A DNA stretch of 64,000 bases from Polaribacter sp. HaHaR_3_91 (GCF_019278525.1 NZ_CP058986.1:930001-994000), one strand, 5' to 3'; counted from the stretch's first letter, positions 8,636-17,891 are shown. Notes: a model not told the origin generated them from the letters alone. Made by a program: numbers and translations.

Positions 8636-9757
8636 ATGAAATATATTTTATTTGCAGCGTTTTCTAGTTGCGTACTTTCTATCCATGCTCAGAAATCAAA
8701 TTTCTTAAATAATAGTAGAACCATTTTAGGAATTGATAAAGAACGAACAGCTTCTATGGGAATTGGTGATATTGATAGTGATGGCGATTTAGATGTTGTT
8801 ATTGCTAATGGTAGGCATTGGCCAGGACAGAATAAAATCTTTATAAATAATGGTCGCGGAATTTTTACAGTTTCTAAAAACTTAGGTACAGAACAAGAAA
8901 CGAGTTATTCTACAGAGCTTGCAGATTTTGATGGAGATGGAGATTTAGATATTGCTGTTGGTAACGATATGGCTCCTAATTTTATTTTTATAAATGATGG
9001 AAAGGGAAATTTTATCAAAGGAGCATCTTTTGGAGGTAAATACAGACCTACTAGAAATATTGTTGTTGCAGATTTAGATAACGATGGCGATAAAGATATA
9101 TTGATTACTAATAGAGGTAGAGAAAACGAAATTTGTTTAAATAACGGAAAAGGTGTTTTTACAGAAGTTATTGGTTTCGGAAACAAAAAAGATTCTACCA
9201 TAGATGTTGAGGTTGCTGATATGAATGGTGATGGATATTTAGATTTGATTTTAGCAAATAGAGATGATCAACCAAATTACGTCTACCTAAACGATGGTAA
9301 TTTAAAGTTTAGTAAAAAAATAGCTTACGGTACAGGTAATGATGTTACAAGATCTGTAGCTGTTTTAGATATTGATAAAGATGGTTACAAAGATATTATT
9401 ACTGTAAATATTGGTGAGCCTAACGTTATTTATTTTGGAAGTAAAGCAGGGATTTATAATCGTAAAATTGTTTTTGACGCAAGTTCAGATAAATCATATT
9501 CTTTATCTATTGGCGATTTAAATGGTGATGGAGAAACAGATATTATTATAGGAAATACAGGGTCACCAAATAATGTTTTTATCAATTCTAATAACGGCAC
9601 AAGTTGGACTAAAATTCAGTTAAATGACGAGAAATTTAGTACATATGATATTCTAACGTTTGATTTAAATGGTGATAAAAAACTAGATATTATAGAAAGT
9701 AATTCAGGCGAATTAAATCAATTTTACTTTAATAAATTCACTCCAAAATTTCCTTGA
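8636..9757 (+). CDS. Exported seven-repeat VCBS/FG-GAP beta-propeller protein
   Basis: A 373-residue protein with a signal peptide (cleavage after about residue 18, IHAQ). Seven repeats of about 49 residues each carry a calcium-binding loop of the form DxDxDGDxD. These loops begin near residues 43, 97, 147, 194, 244, 292 and 342, which fits a closed seven-bladed propeller filling the whole mature protein. There is no C-terminal T9SS sorting domain, so it is probably periplasmic or outer-membrane associated. No catalytic motif is visible. Between an M19 homologue and an amidohydrolase, it may be a binding or scaffolding partner for them. Confidence 0.85.
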   Translation: MKYILFAAFSSCVLSIHAQKSNFLNNSRTILGIDKERTASMGIGDIDSDGDLDVVIANGRHWPGQNKIFINNGRGIFTVSKNLGTEQETSYSTELADFDGDGDLDIAVGNDMAPNFIFINDGKGNFIKGASFGGKYRPTRNIVVADLDNDGDKDILITNRGRENEICLNNGKGVFTEVIGFGNKKDSTIDVEVADMNGDGYLDLILANRDDQPNYVYLNDGNLKFSKKIAYGTGNDVTRSVAVLDIDKDGYKDIITVNIGEPNVIYFGSKAGIYNRKIVFDASSDKSYSLSIGDLNGDGETDIIIGNTGSPNNVFINSNNGTSWTKIQLNDEKFSTYDILTFDLNGDKKLDIIESNSGELNQFYFNKFTPKFP

Positions 9758-9829
9758 TTTTAATCAAGATTGATATTTATAACTCTTAAAAAATATAAAA
9801 TGATATATAAAAATAAATCAAAGCATAAA

Positions 9830-11863
9830 ATGAAACAGGCAGGTTACTTATTAAAATTAGGTGTGCTGCTTTTAGTTACAGGATGTTCTACAAGTACTCC
9901 ATCAAAATGGGAAAACATAAACGAAAAAGGCGCTTTCTTGGTATATAGAAGACAATCTTTAATTGGTAAAGAAACCTATTCTATTACATCAACGAAAGAT
10001 TCAATTATTGTAAAATCACTTCAAGGAGAAAACGAAAGAGGTAGAATTACAGGAGTAGAAGCAGAGTTACATTTAGATATAAATTTAAATCCTTCTTCTT
10101 ACAGAAATAGACGTATTACAAAAAATGATACAATTGTTAATTTAGAAGTTAAAAAAACTGCTGATGGAATTTCTGTTTGGGAAAAAAATAGAGATTTTGT
10201 AAAAAAGGAAAATAGAGATTTTTTTCCAGTTCATAGTAATATTCCTGCAGGTGTAGAAATGATGTTATATCAATATTATTTTAAACAAGGCGGTACAGGA
10301 AGTATTCCTACTTTACCAAGAGGAGAAATTACCATGAATTTTATTCAAAAAGATACCGTACAAATTAAAGGTGAAAAAGTACCTTTAAAAAGATATGTTG
10401 TAGAAGGTATTAATTGGGGAGGAAGAACTATTTGGGTAGATGAAGTAAATAATTTAGTGGCACTTGTTAAGGCAAATACACAAATTAGAGAATATATTAA
10501 AGAAGGTTACGAAGAAGCAAAACCATTTTTTGTACAAGGAAATGTAGAAGAAGAAATGGCTGCATTATCAAAATTCACTAAAGATTTAAAAGGTACTCAA
10601 GCAAAAGTAAAAGCATTTGTTGGTGGAAATATTGTAGATGGACTTAGCAACACTGCTAAAGAGGATATGACTTTAATTATTACAGACGGAACGATTTCTA
10701 AAATAGGAAAACGTTCTGAAGTGGAAATTCCTGAAGGAGCAGAAGTTATTGATGTAAAAGGAAAAATATTAATTCCTGGTTTGTGGGATATGCATGCGCA
10801 TTCTAATCAAGTAGATTGGGCACCAGCATATTTAGCAGGTGGTGTTACGACAATTCGTGATAACGGAAATGAGCTAGAATTTGCAACATCATTTAGAGAT
10901 GCCATTGCAAAAGAAGGCGCAATTGGACCAGATATTTTATTAGCAGGTATGACAGATGGAGCCGGAATACAAGGTAACGGAGTTGTAAGAGCAAGAACTG
11001 TTGAAGAAGCAAAAAAAGTAGCAGATTTATATTTTTCTAACGGATACAAACAAATAAAAATTTACTCTTCAGTAAGTTCAGAATTAACAAAAGTATTGGC
11101 AGAAGAAGGACATAAAAGAGGTATGTCTATTACAGGTCATGTGCCAAAAGAAATTGGTAACGCACGTGGTGCTATTGATGCAGGAATGGATATGTTAAGT
11201 CATAGGTCTAGAATTTTAACGGTATTATTTCCTGGTAAAACAGTTAAGGAATTAGGTAGTTATTATATTAATGAAAATGATATTTCGCAGAAACAAATAG
11301 ACGAAGCTATTGCTTATCTATTAAAGCATAAAACAGTTTTAGATCCAACAATTGCTCTAGATGTAGCAAGAGCAATGACTAAAGGATCTGTTTTAGAAGC
11401 CATAGAACCATTTTCTGATAGGATAGCGTATGAATTATTTGAAGGGAAAAGATTTAGAACAGGTTTATCTGCAAAAAGAGCAGAAACTGCAAAAGCAGAT
11501 TATATAAAAGCAATGGGAATTCTTGGTCAATTTTATAAGGCAGGAGTGCCAATTGTTGCAGGGACAGATAATATTGTACCCGTTTTTGGTTTGTATTTAG
11601 AGTTAGAAACATATCAGAAATACGGAGGAATGACACCGTTAGAAGCTATAAAAACAGCTACAATTGTACCGGCAACAGCAATGGGGTTAGGGGATAAAAC
11701 AGGAACTTTAGAAATAGGAAAAGAAGGTGATATTGCTATTTTAGACAAAAACCCTTTGTTAGATATTTCTAACATAAGAACTGTTTCTGCAGTAGTTACT
11801 AATGGAAATTATTATAAAAGTAATCCGTTATGGAAAGCAGCCGATTTTAAACCGGCAGAATAA
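9830..11863 (+). CDS. Amidohydrolase lipoprotein with an extra N-terminal domain
   Basis: From the ATG at 9830 the protein has 677 residues and starts with a lipoprotein signal whose acylated Cys is residue 19 (LLVTGC). ATG 9800 and TTG 9770 are possible earlier starts but only lengthen the n-region. Residues about 25-255 form a beta-rich domain like DUF3108/DUF6134-type proteins. Residues about 260-677 are an amidohydrolase TIM barrel with the HxH motif (H322, H324 in DMHAHSN), a Lys in KIY that is a candidate carbamylated ligand, GHVPKE, and Asp in AGTDN. It closes with the usual PATAMGLGDKTGTLEIGKEGD segment. It probably cleaves an amide or cyclic amide outside the inner membrane. Confidence 0.87.
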   Translation: MKQAGYLLKLGVLLLVTGCSTSTPSKWENINEKGAFLVYRRQSLIGKETYSITSTKDSIIVKSLQGENERGRITGVEAELHLDINLNPSSYRNRRITKNDTIVNLEVKKTADGISVWEKNRDFVKKENRDFFPVHSNIPAGVEMMLYQYYFKQGGTGSIPTLPRGEITMNFIQKDTVQIKGEKVPLKRYVVEGINWGGRTIWVDEVNNLVALVKANTQIREYIKEGYEEAKPFFVQGNVEEEMAALSKFTKDLKGTQAKVKAFVGGNIVDGLSNTAKEDMTLIITDGTISKIGKRSEVEIPEGAEVIDVKGKILIPGLWDMHAHSNQVDWAPAYLAGGVTTIRDNGNELEFATSFRDAIAKEGAIGPDILLAGMTDGAGIQGNGVVRARTVEEAKKVADLYFSNGYKQIKIYSSVSSELTKVLAEEGHKRGMSITGHVPKEIGNARGAIDAGMDMLSHRSRILTVLFPGKTVKELGSYYINENDISQKQIDEAIAYLLKHKTVLDPTIALDVARAMTKGSVLEAIEPFSDRIAYELFEGKRFRTGLSAKRAETAKADYIKAMGILGQFYKAGVPIVAGTDNIVPVFGLYLELETYQKYGGMTPLEAIKTATIVPATAMGLGDKTGTLEIGKEGDIAILDKNPLLDISNIRTVSAVVTNGNYYKSNPLWKAADFKPAE

Positions 11864-11914
11864 TTTTAGGATTTAAAATTTTATAAAATAAAAAAGAAAT
11901 TAAATATTAAAATT

Positions 11915-12463
11915 ATGAGTAAAATTATAAAGTTACTTTTTGTTACTCTTTTAATGATTGGTTGTGCTAAGCAAGAGCTAAAAGAAATGCCAGATAAAGA
12001 TTACAATCCAGAGGCAAAATTAAAAGAATTGAATATTGTGTTGCCAAGTCCGCCACAACCTGTTGCAAATTATGTAAACGGAGTTAGAACTGGGAATCTT
12101 ATTTTCTTGGCAGGAAAAGGTCCAAAACATGTAGACGGAACAGAAGTTACAGGGAAATTAGGACAAGATATTACAATTGACCAAGGTTATGCTGCAGCAA
12201 GATTAACAGCAATAAATCAACTAGCAGTTTTAAAACATATGTTGGGTGATTTAAATAAGGTAAAACGAATTGTAAAGGTTTTAGGTTTGGTAAATTCAGA
12301 TCCTAATTTTGTAGAACAACCAAAAGTAATTAATGGTTTTTCTGATTTAATGGTAGATGTTTTTGGAGAAAAAGGAAAACATGCAAGAGCTGCCGTTGGT
12401 ATGGCATCATTACCACGTGCACAAGCGGTAGAAATTGAGTTGATTGTAGAAGTTTATGATTAA
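11915..12463 (+). CDS. RidA/YjgF-family lipoprotein
   Basis: The 182-residue protein has a lipobox (MIGC, Cys17) followed by a RidA-type trimer-forming domain over about 45-182. GNLIFLAGKGP is a family core segment. HARAAVGMASLPRAQAVEIE carries the conserved Arg that in RidA binds the carboxylate of imine/enamine substrates. RidA normally works in the cytosol on products of PLP enzymes, so an exported, lipid-anchored form is unusual. Its place after the amidohydrolase suggests it acts on an imine or amide product released in the periplasm. Substrate is inferred only. The next gene follows after 16 nt. Confidence 0.85.
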   Translation: MSKIIKLLFVTLLMIGCAKQELKEMPDKDYNPEAKLKELNIVLPSPPQPVANYVNGVRTGNLIFLAGKGPKHVDGTEVTGKLGQDITIDQGYAAARLTAINQLAVLKHMLGDLNKVKRIVKVLGLVNSDPNFVEQPKVINGFSDLMVDVFGEKGKHARAAVGMASLPRAQAVEIELIVEVYD

Positions 12464-12479
12464 TTATAAAAAACAACAT

Positions 12480-13430
12480 ATGAAAATAAGTTACAGAAAA
12501 TTAAAACAAAAATCAATAGTAAAGTTACTTTTCTTATTGATATTTATCTTAAGTTTTACTCAAAATAGTAAAGCCCAAGAATTAAAATTAAAATATTTTG
12601 GAGGAGCAGGTTGGGAAATGATAGAGGGCGATTTAAATATTTTAGTCGATCCATATATTTCTAGATTAAAGTTAGGTGATAGCCCATCGAATAGTAAAGA
12701 TGATACTCGTAAAAATTATTATCCAACAGATATTTATGTATCAGATACGGCAACTATCAACAAAGTACTTACAAATAAAGTAGATTATATTTTAGTACAT
12801 CATTCACATTTAGATCATTTGGCAGACGTTCCTTACATCGCAAAAAAAACAGGAGCAACAGTAATTGCAACAGAAACAAGTTGTATGATTTTAAAAGCAG
12901 CTGGTGTTCCAGAAAAACAATTACTTAGAGTAAAAGGAGGAGAAGACTATCAGTTTTATGAGTTTTCTGTAAGGGTAATTCCGTCTATTCATTCGGCTTT
13001 AGGTGATAAGCATTATTACGATTCTAGAATACATAAAGAGGAATTAGCCTTGCCGTTAAAATTAGAAGATTTTATAGAAGGAAAATCGTTAATGTTTTTA
13101 ATTCGTTTTAAAAATCATAAAGTATTAACAGCGGGTTCTATGAACTTTTTAGAAAGAGAAGTGGCAGGTTTAAAACCAGATATTATTTTACCAGGAGTTA
13201 ATTTTTCTAGGTTAGAAATTTATAATTATACAGAGCGTTTAATGCAGTTAACAAACTTTCCTAAAATAGTAATTCCAACACATTGGGATAATTTTAGAGT
13301 GCCTTATGGATTTTCTCAAGAAGATGCTTTAGAAAAAAAAATCAATCCATTTCTAGAAGAAGTAAAATTCGCATCACCAAAATCTAAAGTGATTGTTCCT
13401 GTACATTTAGAAACAATAATTATAAAATAA
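12480..13430 (+). CDS. Exported UlaG-like metallo-beta-lactamase-fold hydrolase
   Basis: The ATG at 12480 gives 316 residues with a clear signal peptide (cleavage after KAQ). An ATG at 12456 overlaps the previous stop but adds eight unneeded residues. The MBL fold is shown by VHHSHLDHLADVPYIAKKTG, with the HxHxDH metal motif, and by VIPTHWDNFRVPYG near the end, which supplies a later metal-binding His. The overall order resembles UlaG/L-ascorbate-6-phosphate lactonase-type hydrolases. It ends the enzyme set of the SusCD locus. A lactone, lactam or ester could be the substrate; the sequence does not decide. Confidence 0.85.
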   Translation: MKISYRKLKQKSIVKLLFLLIFILSFTQNSKAQELKLKYFGGAGWEMIEGDLNILVDPYISRLKLGDSPSNSKDDTRKNYYPTDIYVSDTATINKVLTNKVDYILVHHSHLDHLADVPYIAKKTGATVIATETSCMILKAAGVPEKQLLRVKGGEDYQFYEFSVRVIPSIHSALGDKHYYDSRIHKEELALPLKLEDFIEGKSLMFLIRFKNHKVLTAGSMNFLEREVAGLKPDIILPGVNFSRLEIYNYTERLMQLTNFPKIVIPTHWDNFRVPYGFSQEDALEKKINPFLEEVKFASPKSKVIVPVHLETIIIK

Positions 13431-13571
13431 AGAGAATATTAAAGATAGCTTTTCCATCATTCGTTTTTTAATATTAAGTGATAGAAAAGTTATTTATTCT
13501 AAACATTAAATTGAAATAGCTCTTTTCCTTCTGATAAAAAAACTACTTTTACAGCCATTTTAATTTCACTC

Positions 13572-14291
13572 ATGAAACCATTCAAATTTAAAGAATTTAC
13601 CATTCAGCAAGATAAAACGGCTATGAAAGTTGGTACAGATGGTGTTTTATTAGGTGCATGGTGTTCTGTAGCTGATTATCCGGATACTATTTTAGATATT
13701 GGGGCAGGAACAGGTGTAATAGCGTTGATGATTGCACAACGTTCAGACGCTATGACCATTGATGCGGTTGAGGTAGATGAAAATGCCTACGAGCAAACCG
13801 TATCTAATTTTGAAGAATCCGATTGGGGAGATCGTTTGTATTGTTACAACGCTACTTTTGCGGAATTTGCAGATGAAATTGCAGAAGAGGAGGAAACCTA
13901 TGATTTAATTGTTACTAATCCGCCCTTTTATACGGATGATTTTGAAACTGAAGATGCTGCTAGAAATAAAGCGCGTTTTACGTCTTCTCTTTCTTTTGAA
14001 GAATTGATTATTGGAGTGGCTAAAATATTATCTGAAAATGGGAAATTTTGTGTGGTGATTCCTTTTAAGGAGGAAGAAAATTTCATCAATCTTGCAAGGG
14101 GAAATCAATTGTTTTTGAATAGAATTTGTAGGGTTAAAGGAAATGAAACTTCTGAAGTTAAAAGGTGTTTATTAGAGTTTTCTTTTAATGAGTCTGAGTT
14201 ACAAGAAGAAAACTTGGTTATAGAAATTGTACGTCATCAATATACCGAAGATTATATTAATTTAACGAAGGACTTTTATTTGAAGATGTAG
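13572..14291 (+). CDS. trmN6: tRNA1(Val) (adenine-37-N6)-methyltransferase
   Basis: This 239-residue protein begins with the family signature FKFKEFTIQQDKTAMKVGTDGVLLGAW. Its SAM-binding motif is DIGAGTGVIALMIAQR (about 41-56) and its N6-adenine methyltransferase motif is NPPFY (about 114-118). TrmN6 (YfiC) methylates A37 of tRNA-Val. The length is normal and the start is the ATG directly preceding the signature. It is monocistronic and converges with the next gene. The 140-nt upstream gap contains an imperfect inverted repeat around 13450-13495 but no clear promoter match. Confidence 0.92.
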   Translation: MKPFKFKEFTIQQDKTAMKVGTDGVLLGAWCSVADYPDTILDIGAGTGVIALMIAQRSDAMTIDAVEVDENAYEQTVSNFEESDWGDRLYCYNATFAEFADEIAEEEETYDLIVTNPPFYTDDFETEDAARNKARFTSSLSFEELIIGVAKILSENGKFCVVIPFKEEENFINLARGNQLFLNRICRVKGNETSEVKRCLLEFSFNESELQEENLVIEIVRHQYTEDYINLTKDFYLKM

Positions 14292-14333
14292 TGTTTTAAC
14301 CGCTGCTAAGGTCGCAAAAGTTGGGCGTTTTTA

Positions 14334-14363
14334 CTCTGTGAACCTCTGTGCAACTCCGTGTAA
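14334..14363. repeat. Three 10-bp degenerate tandem repeats in a convergent intergenic gap
   Basis: CTCTGTGAAC, CTCTGTGCAA and CTCCGTGTAA follow each other without gaps. They sit in a GC-richer stretch (about 14299-14366) between two convergent genes. Similar CTCTGTG/CTCCGTG-rich intergenic elements recur in flavobacterial genomes as far as I recall, but I cannot confirm copies outside this window. Confidence 0.5.
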
Positions 14364-14368
14364 CAATC

Positions 14369-15739
14369 CTATCCAACCACATAATTAGGATTATACCCTA
14401 AATAAGAAACTTCTTTTTCTATAAACTTTATTCCGTAATTTTCTAATTCTTTTAAAATTGGTTCATAGACTTCTTTTGTAATTGGTAGTTGCACTCCGGG
14501 TGTTTTAATTTCTCCTTTTAGAATTTTTAAAGCAGTAATTGCAACTGGTAAACCTACCGTTTTTGACATGGCTGTATAGGTTTGGTTTTCTCCAATTACG
14601 GTTAAACTACTTTCTATTTGATGTTTTTCTCCATTCAATTCATAACCGAAAAGATGTTGCATTACAATCATGTCTTTATCGGCTTCTTGCAAAGTCCAAG
14701 AGTCTTCTAGTATTGTTTGAAGCATTTGAGCCGGAGTCGCATTTTTAAGTCCAATTTTTTTATTCGGATTAAAAATATCAAGTTCAATTAGCTTTTCCCA
14801 CATAACATCATCTTGATCTATTTTTAAGTAAGAACGTAATTTTAACTCTACAGAATCTGAAGGTGAATAGGCTAAAAATAAGTTGACAAAATCTCGGTAA
14901 CTCATGTTTTCAGAATCTTCTATAGTGTAAGAATCGTCTGTCATACCTAACTGTACAAATATATTCCAAGCTCTAGAAAAACCTACTCTTCTAATAGTTC
15001 CTCGGTACATGGTTGGTATATCATCTAAGCCATAAACACTTCTGTATTTTAGTGAATCTCTATTGGCGTATGCCTCAAAATTACTGTCATTGATTTTTAA
15101 AAATTCGGTTCTTCTAAATAATTTGTGATACGGAATGTATTTATAAGTACTTTCTTGAATAAACATTGCAGCACCTCCTTGTCCTGCTAATACCACATTT
15201 CTTGGGTTCCATGTAAATTTGTATTTCCATAAATTATTGTCGCTTTCTGGTGCTACTAATCCTCCGCAAAAAGATTCGAATAACAACATCTTAGCACCTT
15301 TATTTCTAATTTTATCAAGTATTTGCATGGCACTCATGTGATCGATTCCTGGGTCTAACCCAATTTCATTCATCAGGATTAAACCTTTTTCTTTAGCTTG
15401 TTTATCTAATACTTTCATTTCATCAGAAACATAAGAAGCTGTTACCATGTGTTTGCTAAAGAGAATGCAATCTTTAGCTACTTCAATATGAAACCTTGCG
15501 GGTAACATGGAGATTACAATGTCTATTTTTTTAATGATTCTTTCACGCTGCTCGGTATTGAAAACATCTAGAATGACGCTTTTTGCGTTTTTATGATTGT
15601 TGATAAGCTTGTCTGCGTTTATAGTAGAAATATCACCAATTGTTATTTTTAAGTTTTCTTCATCAGATTTTTCTAACAAATACTTTATTAGAAAAGAACT
15701 TGATTTTCCTGCGCCAATAATTAGAATATTTTTCATCAA
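14369..15739 (-). CDS. Saccharopine dehydrogenase family protein (LYS9-like)
   Basis: A 456-residue protein with an N-terminal Rossmann NAD(P)-binding domain (NILIIGAGKSSSFLIKYLL, residues 3-21). The saccharopine-reductase-type segments follow: ISMLPARFHIEVAKDCI, YVSDEMKVLDKQAKEKG and NEIGLDPGIDHMSAMQ. The C-terminal catalytic domain runs to the end. Full length matches the glutamate-forming saccharopine dehydrogenases, which take part in lysine degradation or in related opine-like chemistry. The exact substrate in Flavobacteriaceae is not certain. MM at the start allows two adjacent ATGs. It diverges from DUF423 with a 67-nt shared promoter region. Confidence 0.88.
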   Translation of the reverse strand: MMKNILIIGAGKSSSFLIKYLLEKSDEENLKITIGDISTINADKLINNHKNAKSVILDVFNTEQRERIIKKIDIVISMLPARFHIEVAKDCILFSKHMVTASYVSDEMKVLDKQAKEKGLILMNEIGLDPGIDHMSAMQILDKIRNKGAKMLLFESFCGGLVAPESDNNLWKYKFTWNPRNVVLAGQGGAAMFIQESTYKYIPYHKLFRRTEFLKINDSNFEAYANRDSLKYRSVYGLDDIPTMYRGTIRRVGFSRAWNIFVQLGMTDDSYTIEDSENMSYRDFVNLFLAYSPSDSVELKLRSYLKIDQDDVMWEKLIELDIFNPNKKIGLKNATPAQMLQTILEDSWTLQEADKDMIVMQHLFGYELNGEKHQIESSLTVIGENQTYTAMSKTVGLPVAITALKILKGEIKTPGVQLPITKEVYEPILKELENYGIKFIEKEVSYLGYNPNYVVG

Positions 15740-15750
15740 TATATCTTATT

Positions 15751-15779
15751 TTTGTAGTCTTACGAAGATAGTAATTTTG
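15751..15779 (+). promoter_or_regulatory. Bacteroidota-type promoter for the DUF423 gene
   Basis: A -33 box TTTG (15751-15754) and a -7 box TAATTTTG (15772-15779) are separated by 17 nt, and the ATG follows 27 nt downstream. This matches the primary sigma consensus of Bacteroidota. The minus-strand promoter of the divergent dehydrogenase gene must overlap it; TATCTTCG on the minus strand around 15764-15771 is a near match. Confidence 0.65.
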
Positions 15780-15806
15780 TTTAAAATTTAACAATAACCA
15801 TTAAAA

Positions 15807-16190
15807 ATGTTTAAAAATTTAATTATTACGTGTGTTTTAGGGATGTTAGGCATTGTTCTAGGTGCTTTTGGAGCACATGCTTTAAAAGAAGTTTTAACTG
15901 CTACAGAGTTGTTGAGTTTTGAAACTGCGGTCCGTTATCAAATGTATCACGTAATTGTATTGTTATTTATCAATATTTATGACGGATTTACTACTTTACA
16001 AAAAAACAGGATTAGCTATCTTTTTTTCTTGGGGATTTTACTTTTTTCTGGTTCTATTTATGCGATTCATCTAACATCAATTACAGCAAAATCTATTTGG
16101 TTTGTTACGCCTTTAGGAGGATTAACATTGATAAGTGGTTGGTTTTTAATGATTATGATATTCTTAAAGAAATACCGTAATAGTAAATAA
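15807..16190 (+). CDS. DUF423 family small integral membrane protein
   Basis: A 127-residue protein with four predicted transmembrane helices (about 3-25, 45-62, 72-92, 98-120). The DUF423 signature GIVLGAFGAHALKEVL followed by FETAVRYQMYHVIVLLF is present near the N-terminus. The family (E. coli YgdD) is of unknown function and sits in the inner membrane. The protein is complete and of normal length. It has its own promoter immediately upstream and is followed by pckA after 90 nt with a separate -7 element. Confidence 0.9.
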   Translation: MFKNLIITCVLGMLGIVLGAFGAHALKEVLTATELLSFETAVRYQMYHVIVLLFINIYDGFTTLQKNRISYLFFLGILLFSGSIYAIHLTSITAKSIWFVTPLGGLTLISGWFLMIMIFLKKYRNSK

Positions 16191-16236
16191 ATTGATAATT
16201 TTAATGTAAGATATGTTACTGTTTGGAATTAAAGTG

Positions 16237-16244
16237 TAATTTTG
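16237..16244 (+). promoter_or_regulatory. -7 element upstream of pckA
   Basis: TAATTTTG matches TAnnTTTG exactly and lies 36 nt before the pckA ATG. No TTTG at standard spacing is obvious; a TTTG at 16222-16225 is too close. Confidence 0.5.
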
Positions 16245-16280
16245 TCAGTAATTAATCTATAAATAATTAAATATATTGAT

Positions 16281-17891
16281 ATGGTAGATACAGGTACGAA
16301 ATCGATTTCGTTAAATAGTCTAGGAATCAAAAACGCAACAGTTCGTTATCAGTTAACTTCAGACGAGCTACATAGTGAAACTTTAAAAAAAGGACAAGGA
16401 AAAGTGTCTTCTTTAGGTGCTATTTCGGTTAATACAGGAGAATTTACAGGTCGTTCACCAAAAGATCGCTTTATTGTAAAAGATGAAGTAACTAAAGATG
16501 AGGTTTGGTGGAGTGATGTGAATATTCCTTTTGAGTCGGGTAAATTTGATGCACTATATACTAAAGTTGTTGATTATTTATCAGGTAAGGAAATTTTTGT
16601 AAGAGATAGTTATGCTTGTGCCGATGAAAAATATAAATTAAATATTAGAGTCGTAAATGAACAACCTTGGAGCAATATGTTTGCTTACAATATGTTTTTG
16701 CGTCCAACAGAAAAGGAACTAGAAACTTTTTCTCCAGAATGGACTATTATAAATGCGCCTGGTTTTATGGCAGACGCAGAGGTAGATGGAACGAGACAAC
16801 ACAATTTTGCTATTTTAAACTTCAGTAAAAAAATAGCTTTAATAGGAGGAACGGGTTATACAGGTGAAATTAAAAAAGGAATCTTTTCTGCTTTAAACTT
16901 TATTCTGCCGGTTTTTAAAAATACGTTACCAATGCATTGTTCTGCAAATGTTGGTAAAGAAGGTGATACTGCTATTTTTTTCGGATTATCAGGAACCGGA
17001 AAAACAACCTTATCTACAGATCCAGATAGGAGTCTAATTGGTGATGATGAACATGGTTGGACGGCAGAAAATTCGGTGTTTAATTTTGAAGGTGGTTGTT
17101 ACGCAAAAGTGATTAATTTATCAGCAGAACAAGAACCAGAAATTTTTTCAGCTATTAAAAAAGGTGCAATTTTAGAAAACGTAGTTATGGATGATAAAGG
17201 AGTTGTCGATTTTGGAGATACTTCTATTACCCAAAATACAAGAGTTAGTTATCCAATTCACCATATAGAGAATATACAAGTACCATCCATAGGAAAAAAT
17301 CCGAAGAATATTTTCTTTTTAACTGCGGATGCATTTGGCGTTTTACCTCCAATTTCTAAATTAACACCTAATCAGGCTGCGTATCATTTTATTTCTGGTT
17401 ATACAGCAAAAGTAGCAGGTACAGAAGCAGGAGTTACGGAGCCAACACCAAGTTTTTCTGCTTGTTTTGGTGCGCCTTTTATGCCATTACATCCAACTAG
17501 ATACGCTGAAATGCTAAGTAAGAAAATGAAAGATGCTGATGTAAATGTTTGGTTGATCAATACAGGTTGGTCTGGTGGACAATATGGAGTAGGTAGAAGA
17601 ATGCCCTTAAAATATACAAGAGCAATGATTACGGCTGTTTTAAATGGCGATTTAGGAAGTTATAAATATGAAGATTATCATATACATTCTGTTTTCGGAG
17701 TTGCACAACCAAGATCATGTCCTGGAGTGCCTACAGAATTATTGAGTCCGAGGTCTACTTGGAATAATGATGAAGCTTATTATAAGACGGCATTTAAACT
17801 CTCTAATGCATTCAGAAATAACTTTACGCAGTTTGAAGAGGTTGCAAGTGAAGATATACGTAGAGGTGGACCTCAGCGATATGCTTTTTAG
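16281..17891 (+). CDS. pckA: Phosphoenolpyruvate carboxykinase (ATP)
   Basis: The 536-residue enzyme converts oxaloacetate and ATP to phosphoenolpyruvate, CO2 and ADP, the entry step of gluconeogenesis. It carries the P-loop GLSGTGKTTLS (about residue 236), the following metal/phosphate segment LIGDDEHGW (about 255), the substrate-site segment GEFTGRSPKDRFIV near residue 53, and QARSCPG-like PRSCPGVP near the end. Full length and all motifs are intact. An intrinsic terminator follows after 19 nt, so it is monocistronic. Growth on amino acids or other non-sugar carbon would need it. Confidence 0.97.
   Translation: MVDTGTKSISLNSLGIKNATVRYQLTSDELHSETLKKGQGKVSSLGAISVNTGEFTGRSPKDRFIVKDEVTKDEVWWSDVNIPFESGKFDALYTKVVDYLSGKEIFVRDSYACADEKYKLNIRVVNEQPWSNMFAYNMFLRPTEKELETFSPEWTIINAPGFMADAEVDGTRQHNFAILNFSKKIALIGGTGYTGEIKKGIFSALNFILPVFKNTLPMHCSANVGKEGDTAIFFGLSGTGKTTLSTDPDRSLIGDDEHGWTAENSVFNFEGGCYAKVINLSAEQEPEIFSAIKKGAILENVVMDDKGVVDFGDTSITQNTRVSYPIHHIENIQVPSIGKNPKNIFFLTADAFGVLPPISKLTPNQAAYHFISGYTAKVAGTEAGVTEPTPSFSACFGAPFMPLHPTRYAEMLSKKMKDADVNVWLINTGWSGGQYGVGRRMPLKYTRAMITAVLNGDLGSYKYEDYHIHSVFGVAQPRSCPGVPTELLSPRSTWNNDEAYYKTAFKLSNAFRNNFTQFEEVASEDIRRGGPQRYAF

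Noticed and set aside
9770..9829. Earlier TTG start for the amidohydrolase
   Set aside because: It only adds a positively charged stretch before a complete lipoprotein signal that starts at the ATG at 9830.
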